Both the position numbers and the translations under genes were made by a program. A stretch of DNA of 64,000 nt. Source: Streptomyces sp. NRRL S-118 (GTDB lineage Bacteria; Actinomycetota; Actinomycetes; Streptomycetales; Streptomycetaceae). Below are positions 34,205-42,557 of this stretch, one piece after another. Numbering within the stretch: position 1 is the stretch's first letter; each line of letters begins with the position of its first letter. The notes beneath the pieces were generated by a model, which saw only the letters and a program-made list of their open reading frames with translations, was not told the origin of the DNA and did not search any database. Location: the NCBI RefSeq assembly GCF_000716335.1, contig NZ_KL591010.1, positions 233,105-297,104 on the forward strand, in the 5' to 3' direction.

Positions 34205-34999
34205 TCAGGCCCGCCGGTACCGGGTGAAGAGGAACCCGTCCTCCTCCAGGATCGACGCGAGCGCGTACCGCTCCGGCACCTCGAGGGACGGCCCGCCCGC
34301 GATCCGCTGGGCCCCGCCCGCCGTGAGCAGCGGCGAGACCGTCAGGCACAGCTCGTCGAGCACCCCGGCCGCCACCAGCTGCCCGAGCAGCCGCGGTCCG
34401 CCCTCGGTCAGCTGGCGGGTCAGCCCGCGCGCGGCCAGCGCCCGCACCGCCCGGGCCGGCTCCACGCCCGGCCCGTCGCCCGCGACGACCACCTCGGCGC
34501 CCGCCCGCTCGGCCTCGCGCACCCGCTCCGGCGGCGCGGCGGCTCCCGTGAGCAGCAGCGTCGGCACCAGCGGCTCGGTGAACAGCGGCAGCGAGAAGTC
34601 CAGGTCCAGCGAGGCGCTGACGACCGCGATCGCGGGCGCGGGGCCCTGTCCGGCCGCCTGCCGCCGCGCCGCGAAGGCCTCCCGCGCGCGGGCCGGGCGA
34701 TAGCCCTCCATGCGGACCGTCTCGGCGCCGACGACCACGACGTCGGCCAGCGCCCGCAGGGTGCCGAAGATGCGCATGTCCGTCCCGGACGAGATGGGCT
34801 CGGAGCGCCCGTCGTGCTGGGCGGCCCCGTCCAGGGAGGACACCATGTTGGCGCGCAGCCAGGCCCCGGCCGGGGCGGCCGGATCCGCGCCGGGGGACGG
34901 CTCCGGGTACGCGTAGGCCTCGGCCAGCTCGTCGAGGGACCACTCGCGGGGCCCGGCTGCCGCGGATGTCTGGTCGGTCACAGGGAACAGGCGTCGCAT
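34205..34999 (-). CDS. RibD C-terminal domain reductase (pyrimidine reductase family)
   Basis: A 264-residue NADPH-dependent reductase with a DHFR-like fold related to the RibD C-terminal domain. The family motif is ANMVSSLDGAAQHDGRSEPIS, followed by VVGAETVRMEGYRPA and LTEGGPRLLGQLVAAG. There is no deaminase domain, so a role in riboflavin synthesis is uncertain. The ATG at 34999 is 36 bases from the divergent ZapE-like gene start. Confidence 0.88.
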   Translation of the reverse strand: MRRLFPVTDQTSAAAGPREWSLDELAEAYAYPEPSPGADPAAPAGAWLRANMVSSLDGAAQHDGRSEPISSGTDMRIFGTLRALADVVVVGAETVRMEGYRPARAREAFAARRQAAGQGPAPAIAVVSASLDLDFSLPLFTEPLVPTLLLTGAAAPPERVREAERAGAEVVVAGDGPGVEPARAVRALAARGLTRQLTEGGPRLLGQLVAAGVLDELCLTVSPLLTAGGAQRIAGGPSLEVPERYALASILEEDGFLFTRYRRA

Positions 35000-35022
35000 G
35001 CCGTGCAGTCTGACACGGCCCT

Positions 35023-35028
35023 TACAGT
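35023..35028 (+). promoter_or_regulatory. -10 box of the ZapE-like gene, leaderless start
   Basis: TACAGT followed by 7 bases and the GTG at 35036. Confidence 0.55.
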
Positions 35029-35035
35029 GGGAAAC

Positions 35036-36118
35036 GTGTCCACCACTGCCTCCCGCGCCATGACGACCGAAGCGGTCCCGCTGTCCCTGTGCGCCCGTGA
35101 GCCGCACGTCCCCGCCGAGCGGCTGGTCGCCGAGATGGTGCCGCCGCCGCGCTTCGACGCGGTGCGCTTCGACACGTACATCCCCGACCCGAACCAGCCC
35201 AGCCAGACCGAGGCGGTCAAGGTGCTGAGCACGTTCGCGTCCGGGCTGGGCGGCGCGCACGCGACCGGCTCCGGCCGGCGCCGCTGGTTCGCGAAGAAGC
35301 CGGCCGCCCCGGCCGCGCCGCGCGGGGTGTACCTGGACGGCGGGTACGGCGTGGGCAAGACGCACCTGCTCGCGTCGCTGTGGCACGCCACTCCGGCCGA
35401 GCCGGCGCTCAAGGCGTTCGGCACGTTCGTCGAGCTGACCAACCTGGTCGGCGCGCTCGGCTTCCAGCAGACCGTCGCCACGCTGAGCGGCCACCGGCTG
35501 CTGTGCATCGACGAGTTCGAGCTGGACGACCCGGGCGACACGGTGCTGGTGTCCACCCTGCTGGGCAAGCTGGTCGACGCGGGCGTCGCCCTGGCGGCCA
35601 CCTCCAACACGCTGCCGGGCAAGCTCGGCGAGGGCCGGTTCGCCGCCGCGGACTTCCTGCGCGAGATCCAGGGCCTTTCCGCCCATTTCCGCCCGCTGCG
35701 CATCGACGGCGAGGACTACCGCCACCGCGGGCTGCCCGAGGCCCCGCCGCCGTACCCCGCCGAGCAGGTGACCAGGGCGGCGCACGCCACGCCGGGCGCG
35801 TCGCTGGACGCGTTCCCCGACCTGCTGGAACACCTTGCCCGGGTGCACCCCAGCCGGTACGGCGCCCTGACCGACGGCCTGGCCGCGGTCTGCCTGACCG
35901 GTGTGGAGCCGGTGCCCGACCAGTCGACCGCGCTGCGGCTGGTCGTCCTCGCCGACCGGTTGTACGACCGGGAGGTGCCGGTCCTCGCCTCCGGGCTGCC
36001 GTTCGACAGGCTCTTCAGTGACGAGATGCTGAACGGCGGGTACCGGAAGAAGTACTTCCGGGCGATCTCACGGCTCACGGCGCTGGCGCGCGACGCCAAG
36101 AGGCTGGTCGACCAGTAG
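35036..36118 (+). CDS. zapE: ZapE/AFG1-like cell division ATPase
   Basis: A 360-residue AAA-type ATPase of the AFG1/ZapE family, which in E. coli interacts with FtsZ at the constricting ring. Walker A is LDGGYGVGKTHLLASLW, Walker B is LLCIDEFELDDPGD, and sensor text is LAATSNTLPGKLGEGRF. The C-terminal part contains FSDEMLNGGYRKKYFRAISR. Length is normal. The GTG start appears leaderless. It is divergent from the RibD-like gene; function in a mycelial actinomycete is inferred. Confidence 0.9.
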   Translation: MSTTASRAMTTEAVPLSLCAREPHVPAERLVAEMVPPPRFDAVRFDTYIPDPNQPSQTEAVKVLSTFASGLGGAHATGSGRRRWFAKKPAAPAAPRGVYLDGGYGVGKTHLLASLWHATPAEPALKAFGTFVELTNLVGALGFQQTVATLSGHRLLCIDEFELDDPGDTVLVSTLLGKLVDAGVALAATSNTLPGKLGEGRFAAADFLREIQGLSAHFRPLRIDGEDYRHRGLPEAPPPYPAEQVTRAAHATPGASLDAFPDLLEHLARVHPSRYGALTDGLAAVCLTGVEPVPDQSTALRLVVLADRLYDREVPVLASGLPFDRLFSDEMLNGGYRKKYFRAISRLTALARDAKRLVDQ

Positions 36119-36169
36119 GTTGGGGTGCCGTACCCATCCGGGTCGTACACCGTCCGAAGGGAATGCGGC

Positions 36170-36595
36170 ATGGCCACCACGCGTCACGCGCACACCGTCT
36201 GGGAAGGCAATCTCACCGAGGGCACGGGCACCGTGTCCCTCGACTCGTCCGGTATCGGCCGCTACCCGGTCTCGTGGCCGGCGCGCGCCGAGGAGCCGAA
36301 CGGCAAGACGAGCCCGGAGGAGCTCATCGCGGCCGCCCATTCCAGCTGCTTCTCGATGTTCCTCTCCGGCTCCCTGACCAAGGCCGGGAACCCGCCGGCG
36401 CGGCTGAACACCCAGGCCGACGTGACCTTCCAGCCCGGCAAGGGCATCACCGGCATCCACATCACCGTGGAGGGCGAGGTGCCGGGTCTGGACGAGGCCG
36501 GCTTCGTCAAGGCGGCCGAGGACGCCAAGGCGGGCTGCCCGGTCAGCCAGGCGCTCACGGGCACGGAGATCACCCTCACCGCCCGGCTCGCCTGA
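36170..36595 (+). CDS. OsmC family peroxiredoxin-like protein
   Basis: A 141-residue OsmC/Ohr superfamily protein that would reduce organic hydroperoxides. The two redox Cys regions are present: AAAHSSCFSM near residue 62 and AKAGCPVSQAL near residue 125. The start TRHAHTVWEGNLTEGTG is typical of the OsmC subgroup. A GAAGGG site lies 8 bases before the ATG at 36170. Confidence 0.93.
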   Translation: MATTRHAHTVWEGNLTEGTGTVSLDSSGIGRYPVSWPARAEEPNGKTSPEELIAAAHSSCFSMFLSGSLTKAGNPPARLNTQADVTFQPGKGITGIHITVEGEVPGLDEAGFVKAAEDAKAGCPVSQALTGTEITLTARLA

Positions 36596-36648
36596 CCCGT
36601 CCCGGATCCCTCGTGGCCCGGCGGCCACATGAGGCGACGTGGCCCGCA

Positions 36649-36681
36649 CCGTCCGCACGGTTCACCTGTCACCACACCGCG
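36649..36681 (+). promoter_or_regulatory. Candidate PHO box upstream of the phosphatase
   Basis: Three consecutive 11-base units resemble the PhoP-binding direct repeats of Streptomyces. The central unit, GTTCACCTGTC at 36660-36670, has a perfect GTTCACC core; the flanking units at 36649 and 36671 are weaker. It lies about 100 bases before the PhoX-like gene. Confidence 0.4.
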
Positions 36682-36775
36682 TGATACACACGTGCGGGTC
36701 ACGTCACATCTCCTGTCTCCTGTCCTCCCCATGCCCTTCGGGCCGGGGTTTCCCCAGCAGGAAGCGAGTTGCCTC

Positions 36776-38134
36776 ATGTCCGCGACACGACGTCAGCTCC
36801 TGGCCCGTACCGGCGCCTCCGTCGCCGGTATCGCCTTCACCGGGGCACTGTCCGAACTCTTCGCCGGGACCGCCGCCGCACGCGGCCACGCCGGTCACGG
36901 CCCCCTGGTGCCCGACCCCGCCGGTCTGCTCGACCTGCCCGAGGGCTTCCGCTACAAGGTCCTCTCCCGGGAGGGGCTGCGGCTCCGGTCCGACGAGGGG
37001 GAAGTACCGAGCAACCACGACGGCATGGGCGCCCTCCGCGGGCGGCGCGGCCGCGTCCTCCTCGTCCGGAACCACGAGAACCGCCCCTCCGCCCGCATAG
37101 GGGTACCGGCCGTCGAGGGCCTCACCTACGACCCGGCCGGCAAGGGCGGCTGCACGGTTCTCGAACTGGACGGCCGCAACGAGGTCCTGGGCGAGCGGGT
37201 CGGCGTCGCCGGAACCGCCGTCAACTGCGCGGGCGGACCGACCCCGTGGAACACCTGGCTCACCTGCGAGGAGACCGAGGACAAGGCCGGCACCAACGGC
37301 TACGCCAAGGACCACGGCTTCGTCTTCGAGGTCGACCCCGTCGACCCGCGCCGCACCGGAGCCGTACCGCTGACCGCGATGGGCCGCTTCCAGCACGAGG
37401 CGGTCGCCGTCGACCCGCGCACCGGGATCGTGTACGAGACGGAGGACGCCTTCCAGCGGCCGTTCGGGCTCTTCTACCGCTTCCTGCCCGAGAAGCCGCT
37501 CGGCGGCACCGGTTCGCTGCGGGCGGGCGGGGCGCTGGAGGCGATGCGGGTGCCGGGCGTGGCGGACCTCTCCGCCGTCCAGGAGACCGGAGCGGTCTTC
37601 GAGGGCGTCGAGTGGGTGCCCGTGCCCGACCCGCAGGCCCGGCAGACTCCCATCCGGCTCCAGGACTTCGGGCCGAAGGGCATCACGCACGCCCAGAAGC
37701 TGGAGGGCTGCTACTGGAACGGCCGGTCCGTCTTCTTCGTGTCCAGTTTCGCGCGCTCGGCGGAGGGCTCGGCGGCCGACCACTACGGGCAGGTGTGGCG
37801 GTACGAGCCGCAGCGGCGCCGGCTGACGCTGATCGTCGTGTTCGGGCCGAGCTCCGACATCCGGCTGCCCGGCGAGTCCCCCGACAACATCTGCCTGGCG
37901 CCCGGCGGCAGGCTGATGGTGTGCGAGGACGGCAACGGCGCGCAGCACGTGTACGGACTGACCAAGCGCGGCGAGGTGTACCCGGTGGCGCGCAACGCGC
38001 AGAACACCGGCACGGAGGACGAGCCGGAGTGGGGCGAGTTCGCGGGCGTCACCTTCTCCCCGGACGGGGGGACGATGTACGTGAACTGCTACACGCCGGG
38101 GACGACCTTCGCGGTGACCGGCCCCTGGCACTGA
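36776..38134 (+). CDS. PhoX-like phosphatase family protein (DUF839)
   Basis: A 452-residue exported protein. The N-terminus has a Tat-type signal (TRRQLLARTGASVAGIAF). The rest is a PhoX/DUF839 six-bladed propeller: LPEGFRYKVLSREG, VLLVRNHENRP, CAGGPTPWNTWLTCEE, GRFQHEAVAVDP and YETEDA supply the acidic and His ligands that hold Fe and Ca in PhoX. The closing GVTFSPDGGTMYVNCYTPG is typical. Phosphate-ester scavenging is likely, and a PHO-box-like sequence lies upstream. No strong ribosome site precedes the ATG. Confidence 0.9.
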   Translation: MSATRRQLLARTGASVAGIAFTGALSELFAGTAAARGHAGHGPLVPDPAGLLDLPEGFRYKVLSREGLRLRSDEGEVPSNHDGMGALRGRRGRVLLVRNHENRPSARIGVPAVEGLTYDPAGKGGCTVLELDGRNEVLGERVGVAGTAVNCAGGPTPWNTWLTCEETEDKAGTNGYAKDHGFVFEVDPVDPRRTGAVPLTAMGRFQHEAVAVDPRTGIVYETEDAFQRPFGLFYRFLPEKPLGGTGSLRAGGALEAMRVPGVADLSAVQETGAVFEGVEWVPVPDPQARQTPIRLQDFGPKGITHAQKLEGCYWNGRSVFFVSSFARSAEGSAADHYGQVWRYEPQRRRLTLIVVFGPSSDIRLPGESPDNICLAPGGRLMVCEDGNGAQHVYGLTKRGEVYPVARNAQNTGTEDEPEWGEFAGVTFSPDGGTMYVNCYTPGTTFAVTGPWH

Positions 38135-38275
38135 GGCCCGCTGACTCCGGGCGGCGGGCGGTCACGGCCCGCCTGCCGCCCGGGGCAGGCGCTCGTGCCC
38201 GTGCCCGTGCCGGCGCCTGTTCCACGGCACGGCTACGCCGGACGGATGCGCCCGCTCGCCGGCGCAAAATATTCA

Positions 38276-38281
38276 TATAGT
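38276..38281 (+). promoter_or_regulatory. -10 box of the deacetylase gene, leaderless start
   Basis: TATAGT stands 8 bases before the GTG at 38290 within an AT-rich patch (AAAATATTCATATAG) that contrasts with the surroundings. Confidence 0.55.
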
Positions 38282-38289
38282 TTCACCAT

Positions 38290-39255
38290 GTGATCATTTC
38301 TGTACGCCATGCCACGCGGAGACGGGCCGCGCGGCAGCTGTCGCTGCTGACCGTCCTCGCCGCCGCGCTGACCGGCTGCGCCGGCGGCGCCGGGAGCCCC
38401 GGCGGCGGCGAGCGCGGCGGTGCCGGCATCGCGCACGCCCCCGGCAAGACCACCGTGTCGCCGCGCCCCGCGCACCCCTCCCCCGCCCGGAAGCCGCCGA
38501 CGATGGCACCCGGACCCGGTGGTCTCACCCCCGTCTTCACCCGGGGCCCCGCCTCGGGCGGCAAGACCGTCGCCCTCACCTTCGACGCCGACATGACGGC
38601 CGACCAGGGACCGCGGGCGGCGGGCGGCGAGCGGTTCGACAACCCGGCCCTGATCGCCACGCTGAAGCGGCTGGAGGTCGACGCGACGATCTTCATGACC
38701 GGCCGCTGGGCCGAGGAGTACCCCGACCAGGCGAAGGCCATCGGCAGCGATCCGCGCTTCGAGGTGGCCAACCACTCCTACAGCCACCACGCCTTCACCA
38801 CGCCCTGCTACGGCCTGCCGGCCCTGGACCGCCCGGCGATGGCGGCCGACGTGCGCCGCGCCTTCGACGCGTTCCGCGCGGCGGGCGTGCGCAATGTCGT
38901 GCCCTACTTCCGCTTCCCCGGCGGCTGCTACGACGACGCGGCGCTGCGCGCGCTCGCGCCGGCGAAGGTGACGGCCGTGCAGTGGGACGTCGTCAGCGGC
39001 GACGCCTTCGCGACCGACGCCGGCGCCGTCGCCGAGCAGGTCCTCGCGGGCGTGAAACCCGGCTCACTGGTGGTGCTGCACTGCACCCGCAGCGCGGCAC
39101 CGGTCACCGAGGAGGCCGTCCGCACGATCGTCCCGGAGCTGCGCAGGCGGGGCTACCGCTTCGTCAAGGTCTCCGAGCTGATGAGCGGCCGCGGCGGGCC
39201 GGCCCCGGCCCGGTCGGGGCAGCCGTCGGGGCACCCGTCCGCACAGGCGGGGTGA
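38290..39255 (+). CDS. Polysaccharide deacetylase lipoprotein
   Basis: A 321-residue secreted NodB-type deacetylase. The signal peptide ends in a lipobox LTGC with Cys30. A proline-rich linker leads to the catalytic domain: motif 1 TFDADMT, motif 2 NHSYSHHAF (His ligands), motif 3 FRFPGGCYDD, motif 4 QWDVVSGDAF and motif 5 LVVLHCT. It may remove acetyl groups from peptidoglycan or an exopolysaccharide at the cell surface. The GTG start is leaderless by its promoter. Confidence 0.92.
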   Translation: MIISVRHATRRRAARQLSLLTVLAAALTGCAGGAGSPGGGERGGAGIAHAPGKTTVSPRPAHPSPARKPPTMAPGPGGLTPVFTRGPASGGKTVALTFDADMTADQGPRAAGGERFDNPALIATLKRLEVDATIFMTGRWAEEYPDQAKAIGSDPRFEVANHSYSHHAFTTPCYGLPALDRPAMAADVRRAFDAFRAAGVRNVVPYFRFPGGCYDDAALRALAPAKVTAVQWDVVSGDAFATDAGAVAEQVLAGVKPGSLVVLHCTRSAAPVTEEAVRTIVPELRRRGYRFVKVSELMSGRGGPAPARSGQPSGHPSAQAG

Positions 39256-39325
39256 GCGGCCGGGGCAGGCCGGCCCCGCGCCGGAGGGTGTTCCGGCGGT
39301 CAGGCCGGATCAGCGGGGCATCTCC

Positions 39326-39520
39326 CTAGCCGGAGCAGGCGGTGCGCTCCGCCTCCCGCCACTCGCAGACCGGGCACAGCGTGATGCCCTTCGTCGACTC
39401 GGGGTACTCGGTCGGCTCCTGGCACAGGACGCAGGCCGCGTACGGCGGGCCTTCGGCGGGCCTGCGCCCGGGTGCGCCGGCCCCGGGCGCCGGTGTCGCG
39501 TCGCAGTACGGATCGTCCAT
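39326..39520 (-). CDS. Small zinc-ribbon-like protein
   Basis: A 64-residue protein with CVLC and CPVC pairs (AACVLCQEPTEY ... ITLCPVCEW) spaced like a zinc ribbon, and a final Cys in RTACSG. Function unknown. The start at 39520 (MDDPYC) is supported by TAGGCT on the minus strand, 7 bases upstream (plus 39528-39533), which indicates a leaderless mRNA. I recognise it as a conserved Streptomyces small protein. Confidence 0.82.
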   Translation of the reverse strand: MDDPYCDATPAPGAGAPGRRPAEGPPYAACVLCQEPTEYPESTKGITLCPVCEWREAERTACSG

Positions 39521-39534
39521 GCGTACGAGCCTAC

Positions 39535-40203
39535 TCACTCACGCCGCGCCGTGAGCCGGCAGGCGAGGGCGACCGCCACCGCCGCGACGGCCGCGGCGCA
39601 CGCGAGCGCGGTCCAGGGGTGGTCGACGCTGCCGGTGCGGGACCCCGTGACCAGCGCGGTGACGGCCTGCCGCGCGGGCGAACCGGTGGTGACCAGGGCC
39701 AGCAGCGCGGCCACGGCGATCACGGCGATGGACCACGCCCGGGCGCGCACCAGCGGCCGGGTGCCCAGGGCGCCGACGGCGGTGCCGAGCAGGACGCACA
39801 CCGCCGCGGTGACGAGTCCGGCGAGGGCGGCGGGCAGCCGGGGCACCAGAACCGCACGGCCGGCGTTCACGGGAGCGCCGAGGGCGGTCACGGCCGCGAC
39901 TGCCGCGGCTCCCAGCAGGGCCGCGCACACCGTGGCGGCCCCGATCGCGGCCAGGTGGCCCCGCTCCCGGCCGGCCGCCGCGGCCGTGACGTGGCGCGCG
40001 GCCGGGGGCTCCTGGTTCAGGCAGACGCGCACCAGCCAGGCGGTCGCCGGCAGCAGGCCCGCGGCCGTCCAGCCGAGGGCGCCGAGGACGGGCTCGCCGG
40101 AGCGCACGCCGATGCCGAGGAACACCACGTACAGCAGGACCGGGGGCAGCCAGCGCTGCGAGCGCAGCAGCAGGGCGGTGTGGTAGCGCAGGAGGGCGGT
40201 CAT
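39535..40203 (-). CDS. ABC transporter membrane protein, export-type
   Basis: A 222-residue integral membrane protein with about six hydrophobic segments, for example LPPVLLYVVFLGIGV, TVCAALLGAAAVAAV, GLVTAAVCVLLGTAVGAL and SIAVIAVAALLALV. Its ATG overlaps the stop of the upstream ATPase gene by 4 bases (ATGA). Together they form a small exporter of unknown substrate. No characteristic family name is evident beyond this context. Confidence 0.78.
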   Translation of the reverse strand: MTALLRYHTALLLRSQRWLPPVLLYVVFLGIGVRSGEPVLGALGWTAAGLLPATAWLVRVCLNQEPPAARHVTAAAAGRERGHLAAIGAATVCAALLGAAAVAAVTALGAPVNAGRAVLVPRLPAALAGLVTAAVCVLLGTAVGALGTRPLVRARAWSIAVIAVAALLALVTTGSPARQAVTALVTGSRTGSVDHPWTALACAAAVAAVAVALACRLTARRE

Positions 40204-41084
40204 CGCGCGGGGCTCCCGGTGTCGGCGGAGGCCGGGGCCACCGCGTGGATGTGCCAGGGCGGGCGGGCCGTCAGCAGCTCCCGCAGCAGCGCGTCGGAGT
40301 GCGCGGCGCCCACGGTGAACGTCACGCACGCCACGCCCCCGTCCGTGCTCGCCGTGTGCGCGGGCGCCCCGGGCAGCCCCGCGTCGGGCAGCCGGCCGCC
40401 GGACGCCGTGATCCGCACCAGCCGCCCGTCGCCGCCCGGGCCCGTGGAGCCGGTGCGGTCCGCCGGCGGCGCGGCGGCCCGCACGCGCGTCCCGGTCACC
40501 GCGTACACCGCGTGGGCCGCGCCCGCGAGGCGGCGGGGGTCGTGGTCGACGAAGACCACCGTCGCGCCCGCCGCGACCCGCTCCCCCACCGCGCGGTCCA
40601 GCTCGGCACGGGCCGCCGTGTCGAGGCCGGTCCACGCCTCGTCCAGGACCAGCAGTCCGGGGTCGGCGAGGAGGGCCTGCGCCACGGCGACCTTCTGGCT
40701 GCTCCCCTTGGACAGTTCGTGCAGCGGGGTACGGGCGTGCTGCGCGGCGCCGAAGCGGTCCAGCCACTCGGCGGCCCGTGCCGCCGCCACGGCCCGACCC
40801 AGTCCCTGGACCCGCCCGAGGTGCACGAGGTAGCCGGCGGCCGTGAACGGCAGGGCGGCCGGGAAGCGTTCGGGGACGTAGGCCGTACGCCGCGGCCGGC
40901 CGGTGACGCGGCCCTCGGTCGGGGCGTCGATCCCGGCGATCAGCCGCAGCAGCGTCGACTTGCCGCTGCCGTTGGCGCCTTCGACGCGGACCAGGGTGCG
41001 CGGGGGCAGCTCCAGGTCGACACCGCGCAGCGCCCAGGATCCGCCGGGGCCGCCGTAACGGCGGCCCACCCCGTGGAGGTTCAG
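40200..41084 (-). CDS. ABC transporter ATP-binding protein, export-type
   Basis: A roughly 294-residue ATPase. Walker A is VEGANGSGKSTLLRLIAG, the signature is degenerate (HELSKGSSQKVAVAQALL), Walker B is LLVLDEAWTGLD and the switch His lies in VVFVDHDPRRLA. A C-terminal extension of about 90 residues follows. No ATG fits the start. The CTG at 41084 overlaps the AIM24 stop in a CTGA arrangement with GAAGGG 9 bases upstream; a GTG at 41069 lacks a ribosome site. It pairs with the overlapping membrane gene downstream. Confidence 0.8.
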   Translation of the reverse strand: MNLHGVGRRYGGPGGSWALRGVDLELPPRTLVRVEGANGSGKSTLLRLIAGIDAPTEGRVTGRPRRTAYVPERFPAALPFTAAGYLVHLGRVQGLGRAVAAARAAEWLDRFGAAQHARTPLHELSKGSSQKVAVAQALLADPGLLVLDEAWTGLDTAARAELDRAVGERVAAGATVVFVDHDPRRLAGAAHAVYAVTGTRVRAAAPPADRTGSTGPGGDGRLVRITASGGRLPDAGLPGAPAHTASTDGGVACVTFTVGAAHSDALLRELLTARPPWHIHAVAPASADTGSPAR

Positions 41085-41758
41085 CTCTGCGCGCCCTTCT
41101 GAGCGGTGAGCTCGCTCGGCCGGACGATCACGAATCCCTCGCCCTGGAGCATCAGCTGCACCGCCTCGCCCGAACCGCCGCGGAGCATCGACCCGAGGGA
41201 CTGCGAGCGGTGCAGCGAGGTGCTGAGGGCGGCGCTCCAGCCGACGACCGCGTCGGTGTCCACGTACACGGGCTGGTGCGTGGTGACGGGGATGACGACG
41301 GGGTTGCCCTCGCATATCACGGCGAGCTTGCCGTGCCCGCTGAAGACGCTGTTGAAGAGACCGCCGCCGGCCATGCCGGCCCCCTTCACGGTCGTGATCT
41401 CGTACGCGAGCGTCGCGTCGAAGCACAGCACGTTGCGGCCGTTGACGGTGAGCGCGTCCCCCGGCTCCAGGTCGACGATGAAGCAGTTCTGCGCCTCGTG
41501 CGCGAACCACGCCTCGCCCTGGCCGCGCACGGCCATCAGCGGCAGACCCTCGCCGGTGACGGCCCGTTTGAGCATGCCGCCCAGGCCCTGCCCCTTGCGC
41601 TCGAACCGCAGGTTGCCGCGGAAGGCGATCATCGAGCCCTGACGGGCGTGCATCTCGCCGTTGACCGCGTACTTGACCGACTTGGCGTTCTGCAGCGTCA
41701 TGCCGGGCACCGTCGCCTGCTGTGCCATGTTCCCGGAGGCGAAAAGATCGCTCTTCAT
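41081..41758 (-). CDS. AIM24 family protein
   Basis: A 225-residue protein of the AIM24 (TRAP-like) family, a beta-rich fold named for a yeast mitochondrial protein. Recognisable parts are VNGEMHARQGSMIAFRGNLRF, the Gly-rich MLKRAVTGEGLPLM and FIVDLEPGDALTVNGRNVL. Function in bacteria is not established. It heads a three-gene operon with the ABC pair. The -10 CAGGAT is 6 bases before the ATG at 41758, close to a leaderless arrangement. Confidence 0.88.
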   Translation of the reverse strand: MKSDLFASGNMAQQATVPGMTLQNAKSVKYAVNGEMHARQGSMIAFRGNLRFERKGQGLGGMLKRAVTGEGLPLMAVRGQGEAWFAHEAQNCFIVDLEPGDALTVNGRNVLCFDATLAYEITTVKGAGMAGGGLFNSVFSGHGKLAVICEGNPVVIPVTTHQPVYVDTDAVVGWSAALSTSLHRSQSLGSMLRGGSGEAVQLMLQGEGFVIVRPSELTAQKGAQS

Positions 41759-41828
41759 ACGGGCATCCTGTCCCGGAACGCCCCCTTCCGCCAAGAAGGG
41801 CTTCCGTGCGGGCTGGCAGACTGTCCTG

Positions 41829-42497
41829 GTGAGCAGCCTTGACGCCCCCCAGTTCGTCCTCCCCCTCGTCGTACGCGTCGAGCGCGCCGAACCCCCGGCC
41901 CGTACCGACGCGCTGGAGACCGCCGCGCGCGCCGTGCTGGTGATGCTCACCGACGACCGGTCGACCGGCGACGGGGAGTGGGCGCAGGCCGTGCGCGACT
42001 GGCAGGACGCCCGGATCCGCAAGGTGGTGCGGCGTGCGCGCGGCGCGGAGTGGCGGCGGGCCGCGGAGCTGCCCGGCATCACGGTCACCGGTGGCACCGC
42101 GGAGGTACGGGTCTTCCCGCCGGTACCGCTGGACGGCTGGCCCAAGGAGCTCGCCAAGCTCCAGGTCTCCGGCACGGAGCTGGAGGACACCGGCGAGGTC
42201 CCCGACACCCGGCCCGGGCAGGCCCTGCTGTGGCTCAACCCGGATCTGCACATGTCCACCGGCAAGGAGATGGCGCAGGTCGGGCACGGTGCGCAGCTGC
42301 TGTGGTGGGCGATGACGGACGAGGACCGCGCGGCCTGGCGGGAGGCCGGATTCCCGCTCGCCGTGCGCACCGCCCACCCCGACCGGTGGGCCGAACTCAC
42401 CGCGAGCGGGCTGCCGGTGGTGCGGGACGCGGGCTTCACGGAGATCGCCCCCGGCTCCTGCACGGTCGTCTCCGACTTTCCCGTACAGGTGAACTGA
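41829..42497 (+). CDS. Peptidyl-tRNA hydrolase, Pth2 family
   Basis: A 222-residue Pth2-type peptidyl-tRNA hydrolase, which recycles tRNA from stalled translation. The N-terminal part begins FVLPLVVRVERAEPP. The Pth2 active region is LNPDLHMSTGKEMAQVGHGAQLLWW, where the family normally has KMSxGKxAAQ. The C-terminal stretch GFTEIAPGSCTVV matches the Pth2 end. A CAGACT box stands 6 bases before the GTG, suggesting a leaderless start. It is divergent from the AIM24 operon. Confidence 0.87.
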   Translation: MSSLDAPQFVLPLVVRVERAEPPARTDALETAARAVLVMLTDDRSTGDGEWAQAVRDWQDARIRKVVRRARGAEWRRAAELPGITVTGGTAEVRVFPPVPLDGWPKELAKLQVSGTELEDTGEVPDTRPGQALLWLNPDLHMSTGKEMAQVGHGAQLLWWAMTDEDRAAWREAGFPLAVRTAHPDRWAELTASGLPVVRDAGFTEIAPGSCTVVSDFPVQVN

Positions 42498-42557
42498 ACG
42501 TTCCGGTACCGGTATACGTACCTCCCAGTACTGCCATTCTGTTCGGGAGGCACCACC

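Noticed and set aside
39472..40833. Plus-strand open frame across the ABC permease
   Set aside because: It is Arg/Gly-rich without hydrophobic pattern, while the minus strand encodes a clear membrane protein with an ATGA overlap to its ATPase.
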